Positions 1 to 8,888 are shown, counted from the first letter of the stretch. The stretch: DNA of 64,000 nucleotides from CAIUGU01 sp963819685 (GCA_963819685.1 CAWFXI010000003.1:434001-498000), one strand, 5' to 3'. Notes: generated by a model from the letters alone, not told the origin. A program made the numbers and translations.

Positions 1-1159
1 CATATTCAGCCGTTCCACCAAACAGCGCATTCCCGATCGCGTAAGAAAAACCAACGCCGAGCGCACGCACCTCCGTCGGAAACATTTCGGCCTTGATCAG
101 GCCGCTGATCGAGGTGTAGAAGCTCGCGATCGCCAGCGCGAAGACAACGATTGCGAACGCCACGTAGGGGCTGGATATGTCGCTGAGCGAATGCATGATC
201 GGCACGGTGCACAGCGTGGTCAGCGCGCCGAACCACAGCATCGATGCGCGTCGACCGATGCGGTCCGACAGCGCTCCGAACAGCGGCTGCATGAGCATGT
301 AGACCAGCAGCGCCCAGGTCATCACCGCGCTGGCCGTTCTGGCGCTCATGCCGGCGGTATTCACGAGGTACTTCTGCATGTACGTCGTGAACGTATAGAA
401 GAACAACGACCCACCTGCGGTAAAGCCAAGCACAGTCAGGAAGGCGCGCTTGTGTTGCAGCAATCCTTTCAATGTGCCGGCCTCACGACGTTGCCGGCTT
501 TCAGCGGAAGACGTCTCCTGCAACGAACTGCGCAGGTACAGCGCAACCAGCGCCGCCGCAGCGCCTATCGCGAAGGGAATGCGCCAGCCCCAGGCCTTGA
601 GTTCCGCCTCCGAGAGGAATTGCTGCAGGATCACGAGTGTGACGACCGCCAGCAACTGTCCGCCGATCAGCGTTACATACTGGAACGATGCAAAGAAGCC
701 GCGGCGTCCCTTGAGCGCCACTTCGCTCATGTAGGTTGCGCTGGTTCCGTATTCACCCCCCACCGACAGGCCCTGCAGCAGGCGTGCTGTCAGCAGCAGC
801 ACAGGTGCTGCGGTGCCGGCTACGGCGTAGGTAGGCAGCACGGCGATCATCAGCGAACCGCCGCACATCATCAGCACCGAAATCATCATCGATGTGCGGC
901 GTCCGTGCTTGTCGGCAATCCGCCCAAACAGATATCCGCCAATGGGGCGCATCAAGAAGCCGGCTGCGAAGACGCCTGCGGTGTTGAGCAGTTGCGTTGT
1001 CGGATTGCCGCTTGGAAAGAACGCGGATGCGAAATAGATGGCGCAGAACGAGTAGACGTAGAAGTCGAACCACTCGACGAGATTGCCCGATGACGCACCG
1101 ACGATGGCGAGAATGCGCTGCCGGGTGTCCATCAGTGCGGGCGCTTCAGGGCGGTTCAT
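1..1159 (-). CDS. kgtP: alpha-ketoglutarate permease, MFS (partial, C-terminus outside window)
   Basis: Inner-membrane major facilitator protein of the metabolite:H+ symporter group, expected to import 2-oxoglutarate or a related dicarboxylate with protons. Translating the minus strand from the ATG at 1159 gives a multi-helix protein. It carries VEWFDFYVYSF near the first helix, a GRIADKHGRR loop (the MFS signature between helices 2 and 3), GLSVGGEYGTSATYMSE, and FYTFTTYMQKYLVNTAG in the middle. These blocks match my memory of E. coli KgtP closely. The reading frame is open to base 1, so roughly the last 40-50 residues are missing. Divergent from selO with about 110 bp between them. Substrate is assigned by resemblance only. 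Confidence 0.88.
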   Translation of the reverse strand, partial: MNRPEAPALMDTRQRILAIVGASSGNLVEWFDFYVYSFCAIYFASAFFPSGNPTTQLLNTAGVFAAGFLMRPIGGYLFGRIADKHGRRTSMMISVLMMCGGSLMIAVLPTYAVAGTAAPVLLLTARLLQGLSVGGEYGTSATYMSEVALKGRRGFFASFQYVTLIGGQLLAVVTLVILQQFLSEAELKAWGWRIPFAIGAAAALVALYLRSSLQETSSAESRQRREAGTLKGLLQHKRAFLTVLGFTAGGSLFFYTFTTYMQKYLVNTAGMSARTASAVMTWALLVYMLMQPLFGALSDRIGRRASMLWFGALTTLCTVPIMHSLSDISSPYVAFAIVVFALAIASFYTSISGLIKAEMFPTEVRALGVGFSYAIGNALFGGTAEY

Positions 1160-1268
1160 CGGGGATTCGATTCCTGGAACGTAGGCGGTGCGAAGTGCTG
1201 TAGGATCGGGTTCTTGGAAGCTTCGCTGTGTGTAACGATAGCCGATTCCAGAGCAGCCGGAAACGACA

Positions 1269-2777
1269 TTGCATGACCTTACCTCCGTTGTGCAGGAAGA
1301 CGGCTTGCTGACGCTGCTTCCAGCCAGTTACGCGCAGCTGCCGGCCAGCTTCTTCACGCGAACTGAGCCCACCCCTGTTGCCGCCCCAGGACTGATCCGC
1401 TTCAACTCGGCCTTGGGCAGCGAGCTTGGCTTGAATGCGGGCGCGATTGGCGAGGATGACCTCGCAAAGCTGTTTTCCGGTAACGTCCTTCCGCAGGGAG
1501 CCGTCCCCATCGCCATGGGTTATGCGGGGCATCAGTTCGGATCGTTCGTTCCACAGCTGGGCGATGGTCGGGCGATCCTGCTGGGCGAAGCCGCGGACCG
1601 CAGTGGCAAGCGCTTCGATGTGCAACTGAAGGGAGCCGGCCGCACCCGCTATTCGCGCGGTGGCGATGGACGCGCCGCTCTCGGACCTGTGTTGCGCGAG
1701 TACCTGGTCAGTGAGGCGATGCACGCACTTGGAATTCCGACAACTCGCGCGCTGGCTGCCGTGACGACCGGCGAAGTGGTGCAACGCGAAGAACTTCTGC
1801 CGGGCGCCATCCTGACACGGGTCGCGGCAAGCCATGTGCGAGTCGGAACGTTTGAATTCATAGCCGGACAGGGTGATGTCGATGCGGTTCGGAAGCTCGC
1901 CGGGCATGTCATCAACCGCAACCATCCCTCCGCGAGCAGTGACCCACAACCGTATCTGGCATTGCTCAGGTCTGTTATGGAACGCCAGGCACTCCTCATT
2001 GCACGCTGGATGTGCGTCGGGTTCATTCATGGCGTAATGAATACCGACAACATGGCGCTCAGCGGCGAGACCATCGATTTTGGTCCGTGTGCCTTCATGG
2101 ACAACTTTGATCCTGCGACGGTTTACAGTGCCATCGACCGGGTCGGTCGCTACGCGTATGCAAATCAGCCGTCGATCGCGCAGTGGAACCTGGCGCGATT
2201 TGCAGAAACGCTGTTGCCGCTGCTGGACAGCGATGCTGACAAGTCGGTGGAACTGGCGGAGGAAACACTCTCCGTCTTTGCAACGCGTTACCAGGAGCAT
2301 TGGCTCAGCGGGATGCGCGCCAAGCTCGGGCTGCTCACCGCGGAAGAGGGCGATTCCAGGCTGATAGGGAATCTGCTCGAGGCGATGCTTGAGCAGCAGG
2401 CGGATTTTACGCTGACCTTCCGGCGCCTCTGCGATGCGGCCGAATCGACTGGCAGTGACAGTGGGGTTCGTACGTTGTTTGCGGCGCCCGATGCCTTCGA
2501 TGCCTGGAGTGTGTCCTGGCGTGCGCGGCTTGCGATCGAGCCCGTAAGTCCAGCCGCTCGTGCCAAGGCGATGCGGCAGGTCAATCCGCTGTTCATTCCC
2601 CGCAATCATCTGGTCGAGCGGGCCCTGACTGCTGCCGTCGACAACGGGGACTTTTCACGCTTTGAGGAACTCCTGGCTGTGCTGGCCAGTCCCTATGAGA
2701 CTCAGCCGGGAAGTGAAGCCTGTGCGTTGCCGCCCGAACCCGCCGAGCGCGTTTTCCGGACCTACTGCGGCACGTAA
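1269..2777 (+). CDS. selO: protein adenylyltransferase SelO (YdiU/UPF0061)
   Basis: Pseudokinase-fold enzyme that transfers AMP from ATP to Ser, Thr or Tyr of target proteins, linked to redox stress in the characterised E. coli and human members. The 502-residue product has the family blocks in order: GHQFGSFVPQLGDGRAILLGE-like glycine-rich region, QLKGAGRTRYSRGGDGRA, ASHVRVGTFEF, HGVMNTDNM (catalytic Asn/Asp) and DFGPCAFMD (metal-binding Asp). It ends in the typical Cys-containing tail RTYCGT. Length is normal for the family. The start is uncertain: a TTG at 1269 opens the frame with only a weak ribosome site; a GTG at 1290 is an alternative. Confidence 0.93.
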   Translation: MHDLTSVVQEDGLLTLLPASYAQLPASFFTRTEPTPVAAPGLIRFNSALGSELGLNAGAIGEDDLAKLFSGNVLPQGAVPIAMGYAGHQFGSFVPQLGDGRAILLGEAADRSGKRFDVQLKGAGRTRYSRGGDGRAALGPVLREYLVSEAMHALGIPTTRALAAVTTGEVVQREELLPGAILTRVAASHVRVGTFEFIAGQGDVDAVRKLAGHVINRNHPSASSDPQPYLALLRSVMERQALLIARWMCVGFIHGVMNTDNMALSGETIDFGPCAFMDNFDPATVYSAIDRVGRYAYANQPSIAQWNLARFAETLLPLLDSDADKSVELAEETLSVFATRYQEHWLSGMRAKLGLLTAEEGDSRLIGNLLEAMLEQQADFTLTFRRLCDAAESTGSDSGVRTLFAAPDAFDAWSVSWRARLAIEPVSPAARAKAMRQVNPLFIPRNHLVERALTAAVDNGDFSRFEELLAVLASPYETQPGSEACALPPEPAERVFRTYCGT

Positions 2778-2892
2778 GATATTCAGGATTTCCGGCGAGT
2801 TCACAGATTCCGGCGAGTTCGCGGAATTAACCTCTGGCGCACGGTACATTGCCGCCGTTGAATGGGTATGGGCAGCAGACGGGCAGAGCAGC

Positions 2893-3576
2893 ATGGCGGC
2901 ACGCGAATCAATGACAGTCTGGAAGCCCTATAGCAGGACGCTGCTTGCGATTCTGCTGGCGTGGTGCGTCACGCTGGTGCTGCTGCAGGTCGGGTGGACG
3001 GGTTCCGACCACTACTTGTTCCTGTTGTGGAACCTGTTTCTGGCCTGCGTTCCACTCCTGGCATCAACGCTGTTGCGCAATGCTCAGCGCAGAAACGCCC
3101 CTGATCTGTTGCAGCTCTGGCTGGTAGCAGTCTGGCTGCTGTTCCTGCCGAATGCTCCGTATATCCTGACTGACCTCGTGCATCTGCATCCTGACGGCTC
3201 GAAGCAATACTGGTACGACCTCGGCATGCTGCTGTCCTGCGCGGGTACCGGATTGCTGCTCGGCTATTCCTCCCTGTTCCAGGTCCACAGGCTGCTGGAG
3301 GAACGGTTTGGTTCACGATTCGGTTGGGCCGCAGCCGCTGCTGCGCTGCTCGCATCGGGCTATGGCGTGTATCTCGGCCGGATCCAGCGATGGAACAGCT
3401 GGGACATCCTCACCAGTCCACGCGACCTGTTCGCCTCCATTGCCGAAACGGCGCTCAACCCGATAGAGCATTTCCACATCTATGCACTCAGCGGTCTGTT
3501 CGGCGTCGGACTGCTGGCAGGGTATACGACGTTATATTCAATGGTGAGCGCGCAGCGCGCCACGGCAGCAGAATAG
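2893..3576 (+). CDS. DUF1361 integral membrane protein
   Basis: About 227-residue inner-membrane protein with six or so hydrophobic segments, including LLAILLAWCVTLVLLQ, YLFLLWNLFLACVPLLAS and the characteristic NAPYILTDLVHL stretch. FLPNAPY-TDL and a conserved RxxRWNSWDI region are what I recognise as DUF1361. Function is unknown. The frame is open further upstream to 2662, overlapping the 3' end of selO. The upstream translation lacks family character, so the ATG at 2893 just before the first membrane helix is preferred. Transcribed in the same direction as selO with about 115 bp between. Confidence 0.8.
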   Translation: MAARESMTVWKPYSRTLLAILLAWCVTLVLLQVGWTGSDHYLFLLWNLFLACVPLLASTLLRNAQRRNAPDLLQLWLVAVWLLFLPNAPYILTDLVHLHPDGSKQYWYDLGMLLSCAGTGLLLGYSSLFQVHRLLEERFGSRFGWAAAAAALLASGYGVYLGRIQRWNSWDILTSPRDLFASIAETALNPIEHFHIYALSGLFGVGLLAGYTTLYSMVSAQRATAAE

Positions 3577-3780
3577 CGTTGCTCCGGGTACCTGCGCGCC
3601 TGCGTCCATCCCGCAAGTCGCACCTCTTTTGGCGCTTCGATAGAGCGTGATTCCGCGCGGCATCGCCGCCTGTTGCGACGCAACATGGAATCGCCATTTG
3701 CCGTTGCCCCGCAAATAGGGTGGCCGAATCAGAGCCTGCCTCACTTTGCAATACTTGGCATTACTTTGTCGCGAGTTACG

Positions 3781-3809
3781 TTGTCAGAATTCCGGCCGAT
3801 CGTTACTCT
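3781..3809 (+). promoter_or_regulatory. putative sigma-70 promoter for the first WEG cassette
   Basis: TTGTCA at 3781-3786 and TACTCT at 3804-3809 are separated by 17 bp and sit 30 bp before the TTG start at 3839. The 262-bp gap 3577-3838 shows no convincing gene. The short GCGT just after the -10 recurs after TATACT upstream of two paralogues (near 20779 and 27311). Predicted by eye only. Confidence 0.4.
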
Positions 3810-3838
3810 ATGCGTATCGAGACCCGAGGAAAGAAAAG

Positions 3839-4876
3839 TTGAAAAAGACCTTCCCTGCGCTATGTCTGCTGGCAGGCTCCGTCCTGACCGCGGTTCCAGC
3901 TCTGGCGCAGTTCGCGCCGCCGGGCTTGCCGAGTCCCGAATTGATCCAGAATGCGGATCACTTCGATCCACCCAGACTGACCGAGTACGCGACCAAGCTG
4001 GCGCAACAGCCGGATATGACGGGTCTCTGGTTTGGGTTGGCGCCGAAGGATGCACAAGGCGGCCCGATCTTTGATCCCGAGCACGCCATCTACGGCAAGG
4101 CGCAGGTTCAGGGAGAGTCCGGGTTCGGACCCACTCCGGGCACCCGTATGACGAATATTCCTTATACGGACGAGTACCAGAAGAGGTACGACGAGTACGT
4201 CAAGGAAGCGTTGGCGGGCAAGTCGCGCGACGACTTCGCTGCCTGCGTTCCTTACGGCGTGCCGCGCATGATTGGTGACTCGCCGGTCCCCTTCGACATC
4301 ATCCAGTCGCCTGAAATGATTTCCTGGTACAACGATTATGGCCGCACGGAACGCCGCATTTTTCTGGATGGACGCAAGCATCCCACGATGCCCACGATCA
4401 CCGGCGAATTCGGCCCGACCTATTCCGGCCACTCCGTCGGTCACTGGGAAGGCAATACTCTGGTCGTCGATACCGTCGGCATGCTGGGCGACAATTTCGA
4501 CGAAACCTCGGCGCCTTACAGCCCCGAGCTGCATATGGTCGAGCGCATCAGGCTGATCGACGCGAATATCCTCGAAATCCAGTTTACTTTCACCGACCCG
4601 GTGGCATTCACGAAGCCCTGGGTAGTGACACGGTATTTTCAGCGCACATCGGGGGCCTTTGTCATGCCGGCAGCTCCTGCGGGAGGTGAAGGTTCTGCCG
4701 CAGCGGCGCCTGCAAAGCCCATCCCCCGCGCCTTTATCAACCTGAATGATCGGCCATGCATTCCGAACGTGGAGATGGACGAGGACGGCTATCAGCGCAC
4801 CATTCTGCCGGCGGAGCAGGAAGCCAGGGATGCTGCCAAAGCCAAGGCAGCTGCCGAACGGAAGAATAAGCGGTAA
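3839..4876 (+). CDS. secreted protein of unnamed 'WEG' family, cassette copy 1
   Basis: 345-residue exported protein of unknown function. The start is TTG at 3839, preceded by a GAGGAAAG ribosome site and followed at once by a signal peptide (KKTFPALCLLAGSVLTAVPALA, cleavage after ALA). The mature part has DMTGLW near its N-terminus, AACVPYGVPRMIGDSPVPFDI, and the family's most conserved block GHSVGHWEGNTLVVDTVG. VERIRLIDANILE, TDPVAFTKPW and a Lys/Ala-rich C-terminus follow. The frame is open upstream to 3746, but the upstream residues are not signal-like. It is the first gene of a cassette with a DUF6152 gene 61 bp downstream. Five paralogues lie in this window. I know the pattern as a recurrent hypothetical protein and cannot name a function. 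Confidence 0.78.
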   Translation: MKKTFPALCLLAGSVLTAVPALAQFAPPGLPSPELIQNADHFDPPRLTEYATKLAQQPDMTGLWFGLAPKDAQGGPIFDPEHAIYGKAQVQGESGFGPTPGTRMTNIPYTDEYQKRYDEYVKEALAGKSRDDFAACVPYGVPRMIGDSPVPFDIIQSPEMISWYNDYGRTERRIFLDGRKHPTMPTITGEFGPTYSGHSVGHWEGNTLVVDTVGMLGDNFDETSAPYSPELHMVERIRLIDANILEIQFTFTDPVAFTKPWVVTRYFQRTSGAFVMPAAPAGGEGSAAAAPAKPIPRAFINLNDRPCIPNVEMDEDGYQRTILPAEQEARDAAKAKAAAERKNKR

Positions 4877-5345
4877 GAGGAATGCCTGAGGCTCATGGCC
4901 TTGGCACCCGTTTGAGGAATTCGAAGGAGAATCGCAGTTGAAGAAGATATTAATCGGGTTGACCGCGGTGGTGGCATTGGTCGGCTTGCCGGCCCTCGCC
5001 CATCACTCGTTCGCCATGTTCGATGGCCAGAAGCTGGTCATTTTGAAAGGCACGATGATTTCGTTCACCAACATGAACCCGCACGCCTGGATGTCGATCA
5101 ATGCGCAAGCCGACGGCAAGGGCAAGGTCGAACGTTGGGACGTTGAGGCCACCGCGCCGATGATGCTGGCGGCCATCGGCATCCGAGCGGATACGCTGAA
5201 GGCGGGTGACAAGGTGACCATGGGCATTCGACCGCTGCATGACGGCCGCAAGGGCGGCTCGATGGTATTCGTCGTCACTGCGGATGGCGTTTCCCACGGC
5301 GCCAAACCGGAAGCGCTGGGCCTCGATATCGAGACCCTCAAGCCG
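4741..5345 (+). repeat. direct repeat, copy 1 (WEG gene 3' end plus whole DUF6152 gene)
   Basis: This roughly 605-bp segment is nearly identical to 6314-6918, at a constant offset of 1573 bp; I count about nine substitutions. The identity includes the 61-bp intergenic spacer. Upstream of 4741 the two WEG genes diverge strongly, so the homogenised patch has a sharp left edge. That pattern fits a tandem duplication later homogenised by gene conversion, or a second duplication. Confidence 0.9.
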
Positions 5346-5348
5346 TAG
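4938..5348 (+). CDS. DUF6152 family secreted protein, copy 1
   Basis: 136-residue exported protein of unknown function. TTG start at 4938 with AAGGAG eight bases upstream, then a signal peptide KKILIGLTAVVALVGLPALA. The mature protein begins HHSFAMFD, the hallmark of DUF6152, followed by TNMNPHAWMSI and a small OB-like beta-rich domain with GDKVTMGIRPLHDGRKGG. An N-terminal His-His just after signal cleavage could bind metal, but this is inference. Its translation is identical residue for residue to the copy at 6511. It follows a WEG-family gene by 61 bp and is probably co-transcribed. Confidence 0.82.
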   Translation: MKKILIGLTAVVALVGLPALAHHSFAMFDGQKLVILKGTMISFTNMNPHAWMSINAQADGKGKVERWDVEATAPMMLAAIGIRADTLKAGDKVTMGIRPLHDGRKGGSMVFVVTADGVSHGAKPEALGLDIETLKP

Positions 5349-5405
5349 CGTTGCTGCGCGTCGCAAACCCACGGTACCGTGGCGTGAAATGAGGACATGT
5401 CCTTG

Positions 5406-6449
5406 ATGCTGAAACACACTTTTCCTGCACTCTGTGTGCTGGCCGGGTCCATGCTGACTGCGGTTCCGGCTCTGGCGCAGTTCGCGCCACCGGGCCTGCC
5501 AAGTCCTGAACTGATAAAGAATGCGGACAACTACGATCCACCCAGGCTCACCGAGTATGCGACCAAGCTGGCGCAGCAGCCGGATATGACGGGACTGTGG
5601 ACGGTGTTGATGGCGCCCAATACCGGCTTCACGTTTGATCCCGATCACTCCTACTTCCCTCCGAATCCGGTCGCGGGCGAGTCGGTTTTCGGTCCGCTTG
5701 CCGGGACCCGTGTCTGGGGCATCCCCTATACGGACGAGTACCAGAAGAAATACGATGCGTACGTTCAGGAAGCATTGAAAGGCAAGTCGCGTGATGATTT
5801 CGCTGCCTGCGTTCCTTACGGCGTGCCCCGCATGGTGGGTGACACACCGGTGCCGTTTGACATCATCCAGTCACCCGAAGTGATGTTCTGGTACAACGAC
5901 TATGGCCTCACGGGACGGCGCATTTTTCTCGATGGACGCAAGCACCCCACGACGCCCACAATCACGGGCGAATTCGGCCCGACCTATTCGGGCCACTCCG
6001 TCGGTCACTGGGAAGGCAATACGCTTGTGATCGAAACCGTGGACATGCTGGGCGACAATTTCGATCAGACTTCGACGCCTTACAGCCCCAAGCTGCACAT
6101 GGTCGAGCGATTGCGGCTGATCGATACCGATACCCTCGAAAACAGGATGACGTTCACCGACCCGGTGGCGTTTACCAGGCCCTGGGAAGTGACCCGCTAT
6201 TACAAGCGCACTGCAGGGTTTTTCGGTGCACCTCCAGCAGCCCCTGCCGCAGCTCCGCCAGCAGGTGCAGCCGCTGGCCCGGTAGGTACGCGGCTTCCCC
6301 GGCCCTTCATCAACCTGAACGATCGGCCATGCAATTCGAACGTGGAGATGGACGAGGACGGCTACCAGCGCACCATTCTGCCGGCGGAGCAGGAAGCCAG
6401 GGATGCTGCCAAAGCCAAGGCAGCTGCCGAACGGAAGAATAAGCGGTAA
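5406..6449 (+). CDS. secreted protein of unnamed 'WEG' family, cassette copy 2
   Basis: About 347 residues, paralogue of the gene at 3839, with a signal peptide LKHTFPALCVLAGSMLTAVPALA. I chose ATG 5406 because GAGGA lies 10 bases upstream and the residues align with copy 1; ATG 5397 would leave only one base after that site. It shares QFAPPGLPSPELIKNAD, DMTGLW, PYGVPRMVGDTPVPFDI, GHSVGHWEGNTLVIETV and VERLRLIDTDTLE. An Ala/Pro-rich insert (PPAAPAAAPPAGAAAG) precedes the conserved C-terminus. The last 130 bases are nearly identical to copy 1, while the rest has clearly diverged. Function unknown. Confidence 0.78.
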   Translation: MLKHTFPALCVLAGSMLTAVPALAQFAPPGLPSPELIKNADNYDPPRLTEYATKLAQQPDMTGLWTVLMAPNTGFTFDPDHSYFPPNPVAGESVFGPLAGTRVWGIPYTDEYQKKYDAYVQEALKGKSRDDFAACVPYGVPRMVGDTPVPFDIIQSPEVMFWYNDYGLTGRRIFLDGRKHPTTPTITGEFGPTYSGHSVGHWEGNTLVIETVDMLGDNFDQTSTPYSPKLHMVERLRLIDTDTLENRMTFTDPVAFTRPWEVTRYYKRTAGFFGAPPAAPAAAPPAGAAAGPVGTRLPRPFINLNDRPCNSNVEMDEDGYQRTILPAEQEARDAAKAKAAAERKNKR

Positions 6450-6918
6450 GAGGAATGCCTGAGGCTCATGGCCTTGGCACCCGTTTGAGGAATTCGAAGG
6501 AGAATCGCAGTTGAAGAAGATATTAATCGGGTTGACCGCGGTGGTGGCATTGGTCGGCTTGCCGGCCCTCGCCCATCACTCGTTCGCCATGTTCGATGGC
6601 CAGAAGCTGGTCATTTTGAAAGGCACGATGATTTCGTTCACCAACATGAACCCGCACGCCTGGATGTCGATCAACGCGCAAGCCGACGGCAAGGGCAAGG
6701 TCGAACGTTGGGACGTTGAAGCCACCGCGCCGATGATGCTGGCGGCCATCGGCATCCGAGCGGATACGCTGAAGGCGGGTGACAAGGTGACCATGGGCAT
6801 TCGTCCGCTGCATGACGGCCGCAAGGGCGGCTCGATGGTATTCGTCGTCACTGCGGATGGCGTTTCCCACGGCGCCAAACCGGAAGCGCTGGGCCTCGAT
6901 ATCGAGACGCTCAAGCCA
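6314..6918 (+). repeat. direct repeat, copy 2 (WEG gene 3' end plus whole DUF6152 gene)
   Basis: Partner of 4741-5345. The five differences I can see within the DUF6152 gene are all synonymous (for example aat/aac, gag/gaa, cga/cgt), so the encoded proteins are identical. The two copies flank WEG copy 2 and could recombine to delete one 1573-bp unit. Confidence 0.9.
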
Positions 6919-6921
6919 TAG
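6511..6921 (+). CDS. DUF6152 family secreted protein, copy 2
   Basis: 136 residues, identical in translation to the protein at 4938, with the same TTG start, ribosome site and signal peptide. Mature N-terminus HHSFAMFDGQ. Downstream, 6922-7083 holds no gene I can recognise. The retention of only silent differences between the two copies argues that both are expressed or that they were recently homogenised. Function unknown. Confidence 0.82.
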   Translation: MKKILIGLTAVVALVGLPALAHHSFAMFDGQKLVILKGTMISFTNMNPHAWMSINAQADGKGKVERWDVEATAPMMLAAIGIRADTLKAGDKVTMGIRPLHDGRKGGSMVFVVTADGVSHGAKPEALGLDIETLKP

Positions 6922-7083
6922 TTTTCCAGTGCGTCGGGATCAGTCAACGGGTTCCGGCGCAAACCCGGCAATCCCGCTGCCCCGAGCTGCCGGGCAGCAG
7001 TCCTCGTAATGTGAAAGCGCAATCGATATCCTGCGGCCAGAACAAGACGCAGCAGCTCGATCTGGTTTCATGAGGGGGGCGCC

Positions 7084-8094
7084 ATGGATATTCCACAGAA
7101 CAACTTCAATCCGCCATTTCGCTTCACGCGCACGAGCCACATCGTGCTGACAGCACGCGATCTCGCGGCCAGCAAGTCTTTCTACACTGAGGTCATCGGG
7201 CTCACTGTCACCGAGGAGACCAGCGACACCCTGTACTTCCGGGGTGTGGAAGAAGCCTGCCACCACAGCCTGGTCGTGAGGAAATCGATAACCCCGGAGT
7301 GCCTGCGGATCGGCTTCCGGGTGATGACCGAGGAAGATCTCGACGGTGCGTACCGTTATTTCAGGGACCAGGGGCGTCCCGCAGAATTTGTCGAGGTGCC
7401 GCGTCAGGGCCGCACGCTGCATGTGAGCGATCTGTACGGAACACCACTCGAGATCTGCGCGCAAATGCCCGCGGTGCCGCGCATGATCACGCAGTTTCAC
7501 TCGCATAAGGGTGGACGTGCGTTGCGGATCGATCACTTCCAGGTGCTGACGCCGGATGTGCGGGCGTCCTGCGAGTTCTACATGAAGGCGGGCTTTCGTC
7601 TCAGCGAATTCATCTGCAAGGATGGCGAGTTCGATCCCATTGCGGCCTTCCTGCAGCGTAAAGGCAATCCGCACGACCTTGCCCTGTTCAATGGTGCCGG
7701 TCCCCGCATGCATCACTTTGCCTTCATGACCAGTGAGACGACGCACCTGCTGCATGCCTGTGACGTTGCGGGAGAGCTGGGCTACGGTCTTGACGTCGAA
7801 CGGGGTCCGGGGCGACATGGGCCAGGCCTCGCGCTGTTCGTCTATTTCCGCGATCCGGATGGCCATCGTATCGAGCTGTTCAATACCCACTATCTCGTCA
7901 TGGATCTCGAGAACGAGCCGGTCAGGTGGGATCCGTCACACAACAACGTGTCCTTTCCCTGGGGCATGCCGGCGCGCCGTCAGTGGTTCGAGGAAGCCAC
8001 GAACTTCGCAGACGTCGGCACGACACCTCCACGCATCAAGCGGGTACCGATCACGCTTGAGTCGTTCCTCGCCGGCGGGCTACCCAAGTCCTAG
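7084..8094 (+). CDS. extradiol ring-cleavage dioxygenase, 3,4-dihydroxyphenylacetate 2,3-dioxygenase-like (VOC fold)
   Basis: Type I extradiol dioxygenase of 336 residues, expected to cleave a catechol ring next to its hydroxyls using Fe(II) or Mn(II). Two vicinal-oxygen-chelate domains are visible (about 15-125 and 145-270). The metal ligands are H151 (RIDHFQVLTPDV), H211 (GPRMHHFAF) and E264 (DPDGHRIELF). The stretch ERGPGRHG and the order of motifs resemble the homoprotocatechuate dioxygenase of Brevibacterium, but the true catechol substrate is unknown. ATG 7084 follows a GAGGGGGG ribosome site. It converges on an SDR gene, overlapping by four bases, and lies near tctBA/tctC, suggesting an aromatic-acid catabolic island. 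Confidence 0.85.
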   Translation: MDIPQNNFNPPFRFTRTSHIVLTARDLAASKSFYTEVIGLTVTEETSDTLYFRGVEEACHHSLVVRKSITPECLRIGFRVMTEEDLDGAYRYFRDQGRPAEFVEVPRQGRTLHVSDLYGTPLEICAQMPAVPRMITQFHSHKGGRALRIDHFQVLTPDVRASCEFYMKAGFRLSEFICKDGEFDPIAAFLQRKGNPHDLALFNGAGPRMHHFAFMTSETTHLLHACDVAGELGYGLDVERGPGRHGPGLALFVYFRDPDGHRIELFNTHYLVMDLENEPVRWDPSHNNVSFPWGMPARRQWFEEATNFADVGTTPPRIKRVPITLESFLAGGLPKS

Positions 8095-8870
8095 ACCAGC
8101 GCAGGATAGCTGCCGCCGTCGAGGTGAATGTTCTGCCCGGACATGTAGCCCGCGTGTGCGCTGCACAGGAACGCGCAGGTGGCGCCGAATTCCGCTGGCA
8201 AGCCGAGTCTCTTGGCAGCGATCGACTGCACCTGGCTGGCGCGGGCCGCTTCATAGCTGATTCCCTCGCGTTTCATCTGCTGATGAGCCATGAAGACCTG
8301 GCGGTCCGTGTCGATCCGTTCGGGCAGCAGGTTGTGGATCGTCACGTTGTCCTGCGCCACTTCCAGCGCCACCCCCTTCATCGCAGCGACCAGGCCGGCG
8401 CGGGCGCCTGATGACAGGGTCATGTGTGGGCGGGGAGTTGTCACCATCGCCGAGACGATGTTGATGATTCGGCCGAATTTGCGTTGACGCATCATCGGTA
8501 AAACCGCTCTGACCAGCAGCAGCGGCGCAATCATGTTCGCGTCGAGAGCCGCGCTCCAGGCCGCGTGGTCGTAGTCGAGGAATTTCCCCGGAGACGGTCC
8601 GGCATTGTTGTTCACGAGAATATCGGGGTCGGGGCATTCCGCCAGCAATGCAGCGCGGCCCTCCGCCGTCGTGACGTCGGCCACCACACCTGTCACGGTG
8701 GCTCCGGTCTGTGCACGCAGTGCTGCGACTGCCGCATGCAGCGTTTCTGCATTCCGGCCATTGATCACCACTGCTACCCCTTCTGCTGCGAGAGCCGTGG
8801 CACATGCCCGTCCCAGGCCTTTCGTGGATGCGCAAACGATCGCACGCCTGCCTTCGAGTCCGAGTTTCAT
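8091..8870 (-). CDS. SDR family oxidoreductase with non-canonical active site
   Basis: 259-residue short-chain dehydrogenase/reductase, probably NADP(H)-linked. The Rossmann motif is at residues 12-19 (CASTKGLG, a TGxxxGxG variant), the NNAG-like motif is present, and the fold ends with GQNIHLDGGSYP. Where most SDRs have YxxxK, this one has SSGARAGLVAAMK, so the catalytic Tyr appears replaced while a downstream Lys remains. This variant is found in a recognised SDR branch, so the gene need not be inactive, but its chemistry is uncertain. It starts about 20 bases downstream of the end of tctA on the same strand, so it is probably the last gene of the tctBA transcript. Confidence 0.82.
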   Translation of the reverse strand: MKLGLEGRRAIVCASTKGLGRACATALAAEGVAVVINGRNAETLHAAVAALRAQTGATVTGVVADVTTAEGRAALLAECPDPDILVNNNAGPSPGKFLDYDHAAWSAALDANMIAPLLLVRAVLPMMRQRKFGRIINIVSAMVTTPRPHMTLSSGARAGLVAAMKGVALEVAQDNVTIHNLLPERIDTDRQVFMAHQQMKREGISYEAARASQVQSIAAKRLGLPAEFGATCAFLCSAHAGYMSGQNIHLDGGSYPALV

Positions 8871-8888
8871 AATGGAACCTCTGTTGCT

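Noticed and set aside
1146..2609. 487-residue open frame on the minus strand opposite selO
   Set aside because: It lies entirely antisense to selO, has Arg/Gln/His-rich shadow composition and no family motif.
4877..4937. Insertion sequence ends at the cassette duplication
   Set aside because: No terminal inverted repeats or transposase frames are visible; the duplication fits unequal recombination.
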